46,704 nucleotides of DNA from Bacteroidales bacterium (GCA_017627255.1 JAGAHD010000155.1:1-46704); one strand, 5' to 3'. Shown: positions 7,614-17,100, counted from the stretch's first letter. The notes: generated by a model from the sequence alone, not told the origin. Translations and numbers: made by a program.

Positions 7614-8405
7614 ATGCACACACGGGAAGACAAGGTAGCGGCATTCGGCCGACTGTTGGACATCATGGACGCCCTTCGGGAAAAATGTCCCTGGAATGCG
7701 GCGCAGACCATTGATTCCATCCGGCCGATGACGGAAGAAGAGGTTTATGAACTCAGTGACACTATCCTCAAGGGAGACCGCCGGGGGACGGCGAAGGAAC
7801 TGGGAGACCTGCTCTACCATATCGTCTTCTACGCCCGGATCGGCGAGGAAGAGGGCTCTTTCGACATTGTCGACTGCCTGGAGAAAGTCTGTGACAAAAT
7901 GGTCTTCCGCCACCCTCACGTCTTCGGCCCCGATGCCGGCAAACCTACGACCGCCAAGGAGATTGCCGATACCTGGGAACTGGTGAAAGCCAAGGAAAAA
8001 GACGGCAACAAACGGGTGATGTCCGGCATTCCGGACGCCATGCCCGCCATCCTCAAGGCCCTGTCCATGCAGGAAAAAGCCCGCGGCTGCGGGTTTGACT
8101 GGGAAGAACCGTCGCAGGTTTGGGACAAGGTACGGGAAGAGTGCGGAGAAGCCGTTGAAGCCTGCGGGGAAAAGGATCCTGTCCACATGCAGGAAGAATT
8201 CGGAGACCTGCTGTTCGCCGTCATCAATGCCTCCCGCCTGCACGGGATTGACCCCGAAGCCGCCCTCAACGGGGCCTGCGACAAATTCCGCCGCCGTTTT
8301 TCCTACCTCGAAGAACAAACTCTCCGCAAGGGACGCCTGCTCACAGACATGACCCTTGCGGAGATGGATGCCATCTGGGATGAAGGCAAGGCGAAGGGGC
8401 TCTGA
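7614..8405 (+). CDS. mazG: Nucleoside triphosphate pyrophosphohydrolase MazG
   Basis: A 263-residue protein with two MazG domains. It hydrolyses NTPs to NMP and pyrophosphate, a house-cleaning and stress role. The first domain carries CPWNAAQTIDSIRPMTEEEVYE and KELGDLLYHIVFYA, with the acidic metal-binding residues; the second carries REECGEAVEAC and EEFGDLLFAVIN. The length matches full-size MazG. The ATG at 7614 lies 20 bases after a promoter box. It is a single gene, and only 8 bases separate its stop from the convergent acyl-CoA dehydrogenase stop. Confidence 0.92.
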   Translation: MHTREDKVAAFGRLLDIMDALREKCPWNAAQTIDSIRPMTEEEVYELSDTILKGDRRGTAKELGDLLYHIVFYARIGEEEGSFDIVDCLEKVCDKMVFRHPHVFGPDAGKPTTAKEIADTWELVKAKEKDGNKRVMSGIPDAMPAILKALSMQEKARGCGFDWEEPSQVWDKVREECGEAVEACGEKDPVHMQEEFGDLLFAVINASRLHGIDPEAALNGACDKFRRRFSYLEEQTLRKGRLLTDMTLAEMDAIWDEGKAKGL

Positions 8406-8413
8406 CCCCCACC

Positions 8414-10117
8414 CTACCTGAAATCAGCCAGATCTTCTACACGGAAATCATTGATATACGCGCTCTTGCCGCGGACGGTCTCTTCCGCCATGCGGACCAT
8501 GACGCCGGCCGACCTCGCAAAGAGGTCCGGGGCTGCCGTCCCGTCGCGCAGCAGCAGCAGGGCCATCACGATCTCGCCTGTCATGTCATATAGACGGCGG
8601 GCCAGGAAATCCTGCGCCTCCTGGCTGTCCAGGGCTTTCACCTGGGCGATGCTCCTGTCATAGATGTCGGCCAGGACGGCCACACGTTCGCGGAGAGGCT
8701 TCAAGGCGTCGGATACTTCTTCTTCGAGAAGGCCGCGGATAATTTCCGAATAGGTACCGTTCGTGATATAGCGGACTGCCGCCACCACCTGGAGCTGCGT
8801 CGTTCCTTCATAGATGGAGAAGATACGGGCGTCGCGCATGAGACGCTGGCACTTATACTCCATGATGAAGCCGGATCCGCCATGGACCGACACGCAGTCA
8901 TAGGCATTCTGGTTGGCATATTCCGAACTCATGCCCTTGCACAAGGGCGTGAAGGCGTCTGCCAGACGGGTGTATTTCTTCATTTCAGCGCGCTCTTCGG
9001 CCGTCAGCGGACGGTCCCTCTGGATATCTTCCAGGCACTTGTACACGTCCACATGGGCCGCCGTATGGTACAGCAGGGACCGGCTGGCGTCCAGTTTCGC
9101 CTTCATCCGGCTGAGCATGTCGTAAACGCCCGGGAAATGTTCGATCGTCTGGCCGAACTGGGCGCGTTCGGAAGCGTATTTCACCGCTTCGTTATAAGCC
9201 TCCTGGCTCAGGCCGGTGGACTGTGCGCCGATACCGAGGCGGGCGCCGTTCATCAAGGCCATCACATACTTGATCAGGCCCAGGCGGGTACTGCCGCAGA
9301 GCTCCGCCCGCGCGTTCTTGTAGGTCAGCTCGCAGGTCGGTGATCCGTGGATACCCAGTTTATGCTCGATATGCCGGACATTCACACCGCCCTGCCGCTT
9401 GTCATAGATGAACATGGACAGGCCGCGGCCGTCCCGGGTCCCTTCCTCGCTACGGGCCAGCACGAGATGGATATCGGAGTCACCGTTGGTAATGAAACGC
9501 TTGACGCCGTTCAGCAGCCAGCATCCCTCTTCCTCGCTCCAGGTTGCCTTGAGCATCACGCGCTGGAGGTCGGAACCGGCATCCGGCTCAGTCAGGTCCA
9601 TGGACATGGTCTCACCGGCGCAGATGCGCGGGATGAACTTCTGCCGCTGCTCCTCGGAGCCGAATTCATACAGGGTATCACAGCAACTCTGCAGACTCCA
9701 GATGTTCTGGAAGGATGCATCGGCTGCACTCACCAGCTCCGAACACATGCTGAAGACTACATTGGGCAGGTTGAGTCCCCCGTACCGGCGGGGCTGGGCG
9801 ACGCCGGTCAGGCCGGCCAGGCGCATGGCTTCCATATTCTCCACAGTCTTGGAGGCATATTTCATCCGTCCGTTCTCCAGATGCGGTCCTTCCAGGTCCA
9901 CGCTTTCAGAATTGGGTTCGATGATATTGGCGGCGATGTCGCCGACAGTCTCCAGGATCCGCCTGTAGTTTTCCAGGCAGTCCTCATAGTCCACCGGCGC
10001 CTCCGGATACAAGTCCTTGTCAGCGAACCCCTTCTCGCGGAGTTCTATGATATGGCGCATGAGCGGATGCCCGAGATAAAAAGCGATTTCGGGATGGTCA
10101 GTATAGTAATTTGCCAT
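8414..10117 (-). CDS. Acyl-CoA dehydrogenase, long form with C-terminal extension
   Basis: A 567-residue flavoprotein that oxidises acyl-CoA to enoyl-CoA, or runs the reverse reaction, and passes electrons to or from ETF. The standard fold ends with the catalytic base Glu437 in IYEGTTQLQ; the flavin region MDLTEPDAGSD lies at 173-183. About 120 residues follow, as in the long acyl-CoA dehydrogenases with the acetyl-CoA-dehydrogenase-like C-terminal domain. It lies 3 bases after etfA, so EtfAB is surely its electron partner. Chain length is not readable; a short-chain (butyryl-CoA) role is inferred from the CoA-transferase and butyrate kinase genes in this window. Confidence 0.9.
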   Translation of the reverse strand: MANYYTDHPEIAFYLGHPLMRHIIELREKGFADKDLYPEAPVDYEDCLENYRRILETVGDIAANIIEPNSESVDLEGPHLENGRMKYASKTVENMEAMRLAGLTGVAQPRRYGGLNLPNVVFSMCSELVSAADASFQNIWSLQSCCDTLYEFGSEEQRQKFIPRICAGETMSMDLTEPDAGSDLQRVMLKATWSEEEGCWLLNGVKRFITNGDSDIHLVLARSEEGTRDGRGLSMFIYDKRQGGVNVRHIEHKLGIHGSPTCELTYKNARAELCGSTRLGLIKYVMALMNGARLGIGAQSTGLSQEAYNEAVKYASERAQFGQTIEHFPGVYDMLSRMKAKLDASRSLLYHTAAHVDVYKCLEDIQRDRPLTAEERAEMKKYTRLADAFTPLCKGMSSEYANQNAYDCVSVHGGSGFIMEYKCQRLMRDARIFSIYEGTTQLQVVAAVRYITNGTYSEIIRGLLEEEVSDALKPLRERVAVLADIYDRSIAQVKALDSQEAQDFLARRLYDMTGEIVMALLLLRDGTAAPDLFARSAGVMVRMAEETVRGKSAYINDFRVEDLADFR

Positions 10118-10120
10118 GGC

Positions 10121-11143
10121 TTATTTGCTGTTTTTCTTGTAGTACTTGATGAGCTTCGGAATGACTTCCTCCACCGTTCCCACGATGACGTAGTCGGCAA
10201 TCCGGTTGATCGGAGCATCCGGATCGCTGTTCACGCTGATGATGATGCTGCTGTCCTGCATGCCGGCGATGTGCTGGATCTGGCCGCTGATACCGCAGGC
10301 GATATACACCTTGGGATGGACGGTGACGCCGGTCTGGCCAATCTGGCGGTCCGCGTCACAGAAGCCCGCATCTACAGCCGCACGGCTGGCGCCGACTTCC
10401 GCGTGGAGGACTTTCGCCAGCTCGAACAGCATCTCGAACCCTTCCCGGGAGCCCATTCCGTAACCGCCGGACACGACGATCGAGGCCCCCTTCAGGTTGT
10501 GACGGGCGGCTTCCACATGATGGTCCAGGACCTTGACGACATATGCCTCGGGGCTGACATACTTGTCCACGTCGGGATAGACGACTTCGCCGCGGGCGCT
10601 GCCCTCATACAGGGCCTTCTGCATGACGCCGGAGCGGACCGTCGCCATCTGCGGACGGTGATCCGGATTCACGATTGTCGCCACGATGTTCCCGCCGAAA
10701 GCGGGACGGATCTGGTACAGCAGGTCCTTGTATTCCTTTCCGGTCTTGACATCCTGGAAATCACCGATTTCCAGCTGGGTGCAGTCAGCCGTGAGGCCGC
10801 TGGTCAGCGACGAGGAAACCCGCGGTCCCAGGTCGCGGCCGATGACGGTGGCACCCATCAGGCAAATCTGCGGACATTCTTCCTTGAACAGGTTTACGAG
10901 AATGTCGGTATGGGGAGCGGACGTATACGGGAAAAGGTCTTTTCCGTCAAAGACGAAAAGCTTGTCTACGCCATAAGGAAGGATCTGGGATTCAACCTGG
11001 CCCTTGATACCGGTGCCGGCGACGACCGCATGCAGTTCAACACCCAGTTCATCGGCCAGCTTGCGGCCCTTGGTCAGGAGCTCCTGGGAGACCTCTGCCA
11101 CGACGGTGCCTTCGATCTCGCAATATACAAAAACGTTGTTCAT
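10121..11143 (-). CDS. etfA: Electron transfer flavoprotein alpha subunit
   Basis: A 340-residue EtfA, which binds FAD and with EtfB shuttles electrons for acyl-CoA dehydrogenase. The C-terminal FAD domain is clear: VVSGGYGMGSREGFE, then the SRAAVDAG loop, GQTGVTVHPKVYIACGISG and ISVNSDPDAPI. It starts four bases after etfB and ends three bases before the dehydrogenase gene. Whether this ETF carries out flavin-based electron bifurcation cannot be settled from motifs alone. The codon use and GC look like the neighbours. Confidence 0.93.
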   Translation of the reverse strand: MNNVFVYCEIEGTVVAEVSQELLTKGRKLADELGVELHAVVAGTGIKGQVESQILPYGVDKLFVFDGKDLFPYTSAPHTDILVNLFKEECPQICLMGATVIGRDLGPRVSSSLTSGLTADCTQLEIGDFQDVKTGKEYKDLLYQIRPAFGGNIVATIVNPDHRPQMATVRSGVMQKALYEGSARGEVVYPDVDKYVSPEAYVVKVLDHHVEAARHNLKGASIVVSGGYGMGSREGFEMLFELAKVLHAEVGASRAAVDAGFCDADRQIGQTGVTVHPKVYIACGISGQIQHIAGMQDSSIIISVNSDPDAPINRIADYVIVGTVEEVIPKLIKYYKKNSK

Positions 11144-11147
11144 AGTC

Positions 11148-12017
11148 TTAGCCGATAATCTTTTCGTTGAGCAATTCCTGGATCAGGCTTTCCACATCCG
11201 CGTCGGAAGCGGTGAGAGTCTTGCTCTCCTTGGCCTGGAAGACAATGTTCTGTACGGACTTGACACGGGTCGGAGAACCGGCAAAGCCGCACTGGGACGG
11301 GTCTCCGTCCACATCGGCAACGGTCCATTGGGTCAGCGTCAGGTAGGGACGCTCCTCATACAGGTTCCCGCGCGGATCGTCTGCCGCCCGCTCGGAAGGG
11401 CAGGTCGCATACTTGTATTTCATGACCAGTTTCACGTTCTGGGGACGGCACGGAGCTGCCGAACCGTTCACGGTCACAACCAGGGGCAACGGAGCCTCGA
11501 CGGTTTCCACTCCCCCGTCGATCGAACGGAGGATGGTCGCCTTTCCGTCTTCCACCCGGAGGATGTCCTGGGCATAGGTCACCTGGGTCATGCCCAGTTT
11601 CTGGGCTACCTGGGGGCCCACCTGGGCCGTATCCCCGTCAATGGCCTGACGGCCACCGATAACGAGGTCCACATCTCCGATCTTGCGGATCGCCGTGGCC
11701 AGGGCATAGGAAGTGGCAAGGGTGTCAGCCCCTGCGAAAAGACGGTCAGTAAGGAGATAGCCGGTATCGGCTCCCCGATACAGTCCCTGACGGATGATCT
11801 CTCCCGCCCGGGGCGGCCCCATCGTCAGGATGGCAACGGTTGAACCCGGATTCTGTTCCTTGATGCGGAGCGCCTGCTCCAGGGCATTCAGGTCATCCGG
11901 ATTGAAAATGGCAGGGAGCGCAGCACGGTTCACCGTCCCTTCGGGAGTCATCGCATCCTTGCCCACATTTCGGGTGTCCGGCACTTGTTTGGCCAGGACA
12001 ACAATCTTCAAACTCAT
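11148..12017 (-). CDS. etfB: Electron transfer flavoprotein beta subunit
   Basis: A 289-residue EtfB that pairs with EtfA. It opens MSLKIVVLAKQVPDT and shows NPDDLNALEQALRIKE, the signature LVIGGRQAIDGDTAQVGPQVA, and ADTLATSYALATAIRKI, all typical of the nucleotide-binding beta subunit. It lies 19 bases after the HerA-like gene, with no promoter box in the gap, so it is probably transcribed from far upstream as well as coupled to etfA. Confidence 0.93.
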   Translation of the reverse strand: MSLKIVVLAKQVPDTRNVGKDAMTPEGTVNRAALPAIFNPDDLNALEQALRIKEQNPGSTVAILTMGPPRAGEIIRQGLYRGADTGYLLTDRLFAGADTLATSYALATAIRKIGDVDLVIGGRQAIDGDTAQVGPQVAQKLGMTQVTYAQDILRVEDGKATILRSIDGGVETVEAPLPLVVTVNGSAAPCRPQNVKLVMKYKYATCPSERAADDPRGNLYEERPYLTLTQWTVADVDGDPSQCGFAGSPTRVKSVQNIVFQAKESKTLTASDADVESLIQELLNEKIIG

Positions 12018-12036
12018 ATTGATTTTGGTTTAGGTA

Positions 12037-13677
12037 CTATTTGATCAGATTGCCCAAAATACTGCGCGTCAGCTCCCTGGTAATGGTGTTGGTCGCAGAT
12101 TTCGTGGCTTTCTGCACGGCCTTCTTGGTCGTGGATGTCGTAGATGTCTTCTTCTTGGTGCCGGAGACTTTGCTGGAGACGGAATCCGCCACGGAAGCGG
12201 CCACGACACCGGTCACAGCGGTAATCACGGACTTCAGCACCTTGGAGGCGATACTGTTCCTGGACTTCTTGCGGGCCTCATTTTCCGCCTTGGCGGCTTC
12301 CTTTTCGGCTTTGGCCTGTTCCTTCGCCTCGATAGCCGCCTGCTTCTCGGCCGCTTTCTGGGCCTCCAGCTCAGCCTTCTGGCGTTCAGCCTCCGCGGTC
12401 GCCGCCATCAGGATTTCATACGCGCTCTCCCGGTCGTCCACCTTGTCATAACGGCCCCAGAGACGGGACTGCTTGATGATCAGGGCCCGCTGGTCCTCGG
12501 TGATAGCGCCGATCTGGCTCAGCGGGAAGAGGATCTTTGCCCGCTCGACCATGGCCGGAGCGCCCTTTTCATCAAGGAAGGACACGAGCGCCTCGCCCGT
12601 TTCCAGCTGCAGGATCGCCTCGTAGGTATCGAAGGAGGGATTGGCGCGGAAGGTCTCCGCGGCGGTCTTGACCGCCTTCTGGTCCTTCGGCGTATAGGCA
12701 CGGAGAGCATGCTGGACACGGTTACCGAGCTGTCCGAGAATGTCCTCGGGAATGTCGGTCGGGCTCTGGGTGATGAAATAGATGCCGACGCCCTTGGAAC
12801 GGATAAGGCGGATGACCTGCTCGATCTTGGTGGTGAGGGCCCTTGACGTACCTTCGAAGAGCATGTGGGCCTCGTCGAAGAAGAACACCAGCTTGGGAAG
12901 GTCCATATCGCCTACTTCCGGAAGGGTGCTGTACAGTTCCGACAGCAACCAGAGCAGGAAAGTGGAGTACAGTTTGGGCTGGAGCATCAGCTTGTCCGCG
13001 GCCAGGACGTTCATCACGCCCTTTCCGCCCTCGCACTGCAGGAGGTCGAAGATATCGAAGGAAGGGCGGCCGAAAAACTTGTCGGCACCCTGGGCTTCCA
13101 GGCCGAGAAGCGCCCGCTGGATAGCCCCGATGGAGGCCGCGGACACATTGCCGTACTGGGTGGTGAACTCCGCCGCATTCTGTCCCACGAAATTGAGCAT
13201 TGCCCGGAGGTCTTTCACGTCATCCAGAAGCAACCCGTTGTCATCGGCGATCTTGAACACGATGTTCAACACCCCGGTCTGGGTCTCGTTGAGTTCCATC
13301 AGGCGTCCCAACAGGTCTGGTCCCATGTTGGAGACAGTGGAGCGCATGGGGTGTCCCTGCTCGCCGTATACGTCGAAAAACCGGACAGGACAACTCTGGA
13401 ACTGCGGATTCTCGATACCGAACTCTGGGAGCCTTTTCTCGATGAATCCCGAAAGCCGGCCTGCCTGGCTGATGCCGGAAAGGTCGCCCTTCATGTCGGC
13501 CATGAAGCAGGGTACTCCCGCCTGGCAGAAAGTCTCTGCAAGTACCTGGAGGGTAACGGTCTTGCCGGTACCGGTGGCGCCGGCGATGAGTCCGTGACGG
13601 TTGGCCATCCTGCCGCAGATGGAAATCGGACCGTTCTCACAATGGGCTACATACAGCCCGCGCTGAGGATCAAGCAT
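12037..13677 (-). CDS. HerA-like ATPase (DUF853 / HerA C-terminal family)
   Basis: A 546-residue P-loop ATPase of the HerA/FtsK superfamily. Walker A is GATGTGKT (33-40) and Walker B is FFFDEAH near residue 265. The order HGLIAGATGTGKTVTLQ, then MADMKGDLSG, is that of the DUF853 family, often annotated as a helicase HerA-like protein. Residues from about 425 form an Ala/Glu/Lys-rich coiled coil, followed by a basic Ser/Thr/Lys tail. Its job is unknown; DNA translocation is possible. It sits three bases from cstA and 19 from etfB in a long directon, whose genes have no shared theme that I can see. Confidence 0.85.
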   Translation of the reverse strand: MLDPQRGLYVAHCENGPISICGRMANRHGLIAGATGTGKTVTLQVLAETFCQAGVPCFMADMKGDLSGISQAGRLSGFIEKRLPEFGIENPQFQSCPVRFFDVYGEQGHPMRSTVSNMGPDLLGRLMELNETQTGVLNIVFKIADDNGLLLDDVKDLRAMLNFVGQNAAEFTTQYGNVSAASIGAIQRALLGLEAQGADKFFGRPSFDIFDLLQCEGGKGVMNVLAADKLMLQPKLYSTFLLWLLSELYSTLPEVGDMDLPKLVFFFDEAHMLFEGTSRALTTKIEQVIRLIRSKGVGIYFITQSPTDIPEDILGQLGNRVQHALRAYTPKDQKAVKTAAETFRANPSFDTYEAILQLETGEALVSFLDEKGAPAMVERAKILFPLSQIGAITEDQRALIIKQSRLWGRYDKVDDRESAYEILMAATAEAERQKAELEAQKAAEKQAAIEAKEQAKAEKEAAKAENEARKKSRNSIASKVLKSVITAVTGVVAASVADSVSSKVSGTKKKTSTTSTTKKAVQKATKSATNTITRELTRSILGNLIK

Positions 13678-13680
13678 AGT

Positions 13681-15135
13681 CTATTGGGTTTTACGAATCT
13701 TCCAAAGATAGAAAAGAATGAGTGAAATTGCAAATGTCCCGAGTCCGATCCAAGGCGCCCAGCTTGCCGGAAGACCGAATCCGATCTGGTCTACCAGGAT
13801 GAAGGTGAAGCAGACCGCCGTCATGAAAAGGACAGGAAAGAGGGTGATCCAGTACCACCGTCCAGGCTTGTTCCTCACCAGGTAGACGGTCGCGGTCCAC
13901 AGCATGAAGACCGACAGGGTCTGGTTGGCCCAGCCGAAATAGCGCCAAATGACATTGAAGCCATTGGCATCCGCAATATTGTACCAGAGCAGCAGGCTGG
14001 AGGCAATGAAAAGCGGAACGGCGATGTACAGGCGCCGGCGGATGGATTTCTGTTCCAGGTGGAAGAAATCGGCAATGATCAGGCGTGCACTGCGGAAAGC
14101 GGTATCACCGCTGGTGATGGGAGCGGCCACGACTCCGAGGACGGCGAGGATACCGCCGAGCATGCCGAGCCAGCTGCGGGAAACCTTCGTCACGACGACC
14201 GGAGCCGCCGCCGTCAGGTCCGACCCGACCTCCGCCGCTCCGCCGTCAAAGAAGAACCAGGAGGACACCGCCGCCCAGATCAGCGCGACCAGCCCCTCCG
14301 TAATCATGGATCCGTAGAAAATGGGCCGGCCGAGTTTTTCGTTTTTCAGGCACCGGGCCATGAGCGGGCTCTGCGTGGCATGGAACCCGCTGATAGCCCC
14401 GCACGCAATCGTGATGAAAAGGCATGGGAATATCGGCTGGCCCGTCACACCGACGGAAGGAGCCCGGTTCGCCAGTCCGTCCCAGAATTCGGGAATGGAG
14501 GGCCACTTGAGCAGAAGGCAGACCAGCAAGGCCCCCGCCATGAACAGCAGTGCTACGGCAAAGACGGGGTAGATGCGTCCGATGATCTTGTCTATCGGCA
14601 AAAGCGTCGCTACTATATAATATATAAAGATGACAACGACCCAGACCATGATGGAGGAACGCCCTCCGTCACCTGCCATGTCGCCGAGAATGACGGCCGG
14701 ACTGTACACGAACACGGCCCCGACCATCATCAGGAGAAGGATCGAAAAGACCAGCATGACGTTTTTGGTCCTCGTTCCGAGGTAGCGGCCGACAAGGTCC
14801 GGATATCCTGCGCCTCCATGACGCAGCGACAGCATGCCGGAGAAATAGTCATGGACCGCACCGGCAAAAATGCAGCCGAAAACGATCCACAGGTAGGAAG
14901 CGGGCCCGAACTTGGCTCCCATGATGGCGCCGAAAATAGGACCCGTCCCGGCAATGTTCAGGAACTGGATCATGAAGACCTTCCAGGAGGGCATGGCGAT
15001 GTAATCCACGCCATCCGCCTTGGAGACGGCCGGTGTTACCCGGGTGGGGTCAGGCCCGAAGACCCGCTCCACGAACGCGCCGTATACACAATATCCGACA
15101 ACAAGCGCAACAATGCTGATCAGAAACGAAAACAT
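13681..15135 (-). CDS. cstA: CstA-family carbon starvation membrane transporter
   Basis: A 484-residue, very hydrophobic protein with a dozen or so membrane segments. It shows the CstA family core: MFIQFLNIAGTGPIFGA-like text early (residues about 54-71), GCIFAGAVHDYFSGMLSLRHGG near 87-108, and YPDLVGRYLG. CstA proteins import pyruvate or peptides under carbon limitation. This is the short form seen in anaerobes, lacking the long C-terminal part of E. coli CstA. It starts 9 bases after rsmD and ends 3 bases before the HerA-like gene. The substrate is not readable from sequence. Confidence 0.88.
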   Translation of the reverse strand: MFSFLISIVALVVGYCVYGAFVERVFGPDPTRVTPAVSKADGVDYIAMPSWKVFMIQFLNIAGTGPIFGAIMGAKFGPASYLWIVFGCIFAGAVHDYFSGMLSLRHGGAGYPDLVGRYLGTRTKNVMLVFSILLLMMVGAVFVYSPAVILGDMAGDGGRSSIMVWVVVIFIYYIVATLLPIDKIIGRIYPVFAVALLFMAGALLVCLLLKWPSIPEFWDGLANRAPSVGVTGQPIFPCLFITIACGAISGFHATQSPLMARCLKNEKLGRPIFYGSMITEGLVALIWAAVSSWFFFDGGAAEVGSDLTAAAPVVVTKVSRSWLGMLGGILAVLGVVAAPITSGDTAFRSARLIIADFFHLEQKSIRRRLYIAVPLFIASSLLLWYNIADANGFNVIWRYFGWANQTLSVFMLWTATVYLVRNKPGRWYWITLFPVLFMTAVCFTFILVDQIGFGLPASWAPWIGLGTFAISLILFYLWKIRKTQ

Positions 15136-15144
15136 AGTGTCGAT

Positions 15145-15684
15145 TTATCCGATTTGTTCAAAAAAGGAAAAATGGACCCGGCCGTACACCTTCTCCTTCT
15201 TGAAGCGGGGATGGTCGTGGAACGAGTGCTTTTCTCCGTGTTCCAGGATGAAATAGGCGCCGGGATGGAGGATATCCCTGGAAAACACCTGGTCGGGAAG
15301 GGTTTCAAGTCCCTCAAGCGCATAGGGCGGATCGGCAAAGACGATATCGAATTTCTCCCGGCAGACAGTCAGGAAATCAAACACGTTGTCCCGGACCATC
15401 GTCACATTGGAAAGCCCGAGGCGCAGCGCTTCCGTCTTGATGAAGGTAGCGTTTTCGCGCGCCATCTCCACACAGAATACCCGGGATGCCCCCCGGGAGG
15501 CGAACTCGAAGGATACCGCTCCCGTTCCGCCGAAAAGGTCCAGGACCTTGAGTCCTTCAAACTCATATTCATTGTTCAGGACATTGAACAGGCCCTCCCG
15601 GGCGAAATCCGTCGTCGGCCGGGCCTTGTACCCCGCCGGCGGAAGGACCGCCTTGCCCTTCAACCTGCCTCCGATGATTCTCAT
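15145..15684 (-). CDS. rsmD: 16S rRNA (guanine966-N2)-methyltransferase RsmD
   Basis: A 179-residue SAM-dependent methyltransferase for G966 of 16S rRNA. It begins MRIIGGRLKGK, the family start, then has RPTTDFAREGLFNVL, the SAM loop DLFGGTGAVSFE and the catalytic DPPY. The length is standard. Its ATG overlaps the stop of the DUF3822 gene by four bases, so the two are translationally coupled; rsmD and DUF3822 are often neighbours in Bacteroidota. Confidence 0.93.
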   Translation of the reverse strand: MRIIGGRLKGKAVLPPAGYKARPTTDFAREGLFNVLNNEYEFEGLKVLDLFGGTGAVSFEFASRGASRVFCVEMARENATFIKTEALRLGLSNVTMVRDNVFDFLTVCREKFDIVFADPPYALEGLETLPDQVFSRDILHPGAYFILEHGEKHSFHDHPRFKKEKVYGRVHFSFFEQIG

Positions 15685-16370
15685 AACTGGACGACGGCCT
15701 TGAAATACCGGTACAGCGACATCTCTCCCTCCGGCGTCAGCGGAGTGCGGAAACAGACAGTGGACACCTCCGGATTAAGCTGGAGGCGTTTCAGTGCCAG
15801 GAAGAGGAAATACTCGGCCGTCGTGAAATCAGCCGCCTGGAAAACATTGGCCAGCAGGAGACTCTTCACCTGTGCAATCACCAGATGGAGCCATCCGTCC
15901 CGGTACGAAGCGATAATCTTGTTGTAATCCTCGCATTCCGGCAGGCTTTTCAAGAGGTAATACATCTCCGGAAGGACCGGTGCAGACGCGCCGGATTCCG
16001 TCAGGACCGTCTGGGAAAGGATGCGGGACAGCGATTCGTCCAGGGAATTGGAATAGACGAGGACGGCTCCCAGTTCCGGAACGGGAACATGGGAAACCGC
16101 ATCGGAATCCCGGAGCACGGTCACGTCGGACAGGGCATCCCTGGGATGTGCGGGATCGAAGAAGGCTTCCGGGACCAGGGCCACCTTCGGCGTCAGCAGG
16201 GAAATGTCGACACCGCCGTACCGGCGCTGGAACTCAGGGGTCGTAAAAACCCGGTCTGCCGTTAGCCACGGGGACGAGCGGACTTCCCCGCCCTCCTGTA
16301 CCTTAAAAGAATATCCACTCAAGGAAACTTGAATGGATATTCCTGAAGGGGATGGATGTCGGTAATCCAT
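15681..16370 (-). CDS. DUF3822 family protein
   Basis: A 229-residue protein of the Bacteroidota DUF3822 family, recognised by the opening ISIQVSLSGYSF, the long middle region and the place next to rsmD. No catalytic motif is evident. A strong hairpin lies within codons 10-20. It follows a membrane-anchored unknown after six bases and overlaps rsmD by ATGA. The function is unknown. The family assignment is from memory of the motif and gene order. Confidence 0.75.
   Translation of the reverse strand: MDYRHPSPSGISIQVSLSGYSFKVQEGGEVRSSPWLTADRVFTTPEFQRRYGGVDISLLTPKVALVPEAFFDPAHPRDALSDVTVLRDSDAVSHVPVPELGAVLVYSNSLDESLSRILSQTVLTESGASAPVLPEMYYLLKSLPECEDYNKIIASYRDGWLHLVIAQVKSLLLANVFQAADFTTAEYFLFLALKRLQLNPEVSTVCFRTPLTPEGEMSLYRYFKAVVQL
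16309..16342. repeat. 15-bp inverted repeat with GAAA loop inside the DUF3822 start region
   Basis: Arms 16309-16323 and 16328-16342 pair with one mismatch around the loop GAAA (TTTC on the coding strand). It lies about 28-61 bases into the DUF3822 coding region, where mRNA structure could slow translation or transcription of the downstream genes. Confidence 0.6.
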
Positions 16371-16376
16371 GGAGGA

Positions 16377-17066
16377 CTACTCCCAGTTACCGGCGTTGTT
16401 GTTCGGAGCAGTCACGCTACCGACCTGAAGTCCTGTGTACCGGTTCATGTTCTCACACTCGGAATCGAGGTTGATGCGGAGCTGGTTGTCCATGCCTTTG
16501 AGAAGGGCACGCCAGGGCATGCGGGCCTCGAAGAGGGGAACCTGGACACCGGAGACCATCTTGACGATGGATTCCATCTCCACCTTCTGCCCACCGGAGA
16601 ACGGAATGTAGGCGAGGGAGTCGACGCAGAAATCCGGACGGTTGTTGAACAGGGTGTCCTTCACGGCAATCGGGGTGCTGATGCTGAAAACCAGCTTTTC
16701 ACCCTGGCGATAGAGGGCCAGCAACTCCTCGTTGGTGATATTCTTGTTGGCCTTCTTGATCCGGGCGGTATTGGCCACGGCAAGGGAGTCATCGTTGGAA
16801 CCCACCTGCATGGTAATGTCCATCTTGCCGGTCTCGTAGAACATCTTGAGCGTGTCGATCGAGTCGGTAAAACGGTTGTTCACACCCTTGTATGCGACCT
16901 CAAGGGTACGGAGGTCCTTCAGGCGCTGGACAGCGACCTCCTGACGGCGGGCTTTCTCCTTGTTGAAATTCACCGGCTGCATGACGCTGCTGTAGATAGC
17001 GTAAACGAGAGCCACGGCCGCAATGGCAAGAAGAACCTCTGCGATGATTTTGACTGCTTTGTTCAT
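16377..17066 (-). CDS. Membrane-anchored conserved protein of unknown function
   Basis: A 229-residue protein with one N-terminal hydrophobic segment (about residues 7-28), then a charged, probably helical stretch KEKARRQEVAVQRLKDLR and a soluble domain that should lie in the periplasm. I recognise the pattern from Bacteroidales genomes but know no name or function. It is the first gene of a minus-strand series that continues with DUF3822 and rsmD, six bases from DUF3822. The single-anchor topology with a coiled region resembles PilN/PilO-like assembly proteins only in outline. The promoter box at 17101-17108 supports the ATG at 17066. Confidence 0.65.
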   Translation of the reverse strand: MNKAVKIIAEVLLAIAAVALVYAIYSSVMQPVNFNKEKARRQEVAVQRLKDLRTLEVAYKGVNNRFTDSIDTLKMFYETGKMDITMQVGSNDDSLAVANTARIKKANKNITNEELLALYRQGEKLVFSISTPIAVKDTLFNNRPDFCVDSLAYIPFSGGQKVEMESIVKMVSGVQVPLFEARMPWRALLKGMDNQLRINLDSECENMNRYTGLQVGSVTAPNNNAGNWE

Positions 17067-17100
17067 TATTTTAGTGTTTTATAATTTTTCAAAGTTCCGA

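Noticed and set aside
9347..11158. Plus-strand frame of about 600 codons opposite the acyl-CoA dehydrogenase and etfA
   Set aside because: Same cause: antisense to two well-recognised genes.
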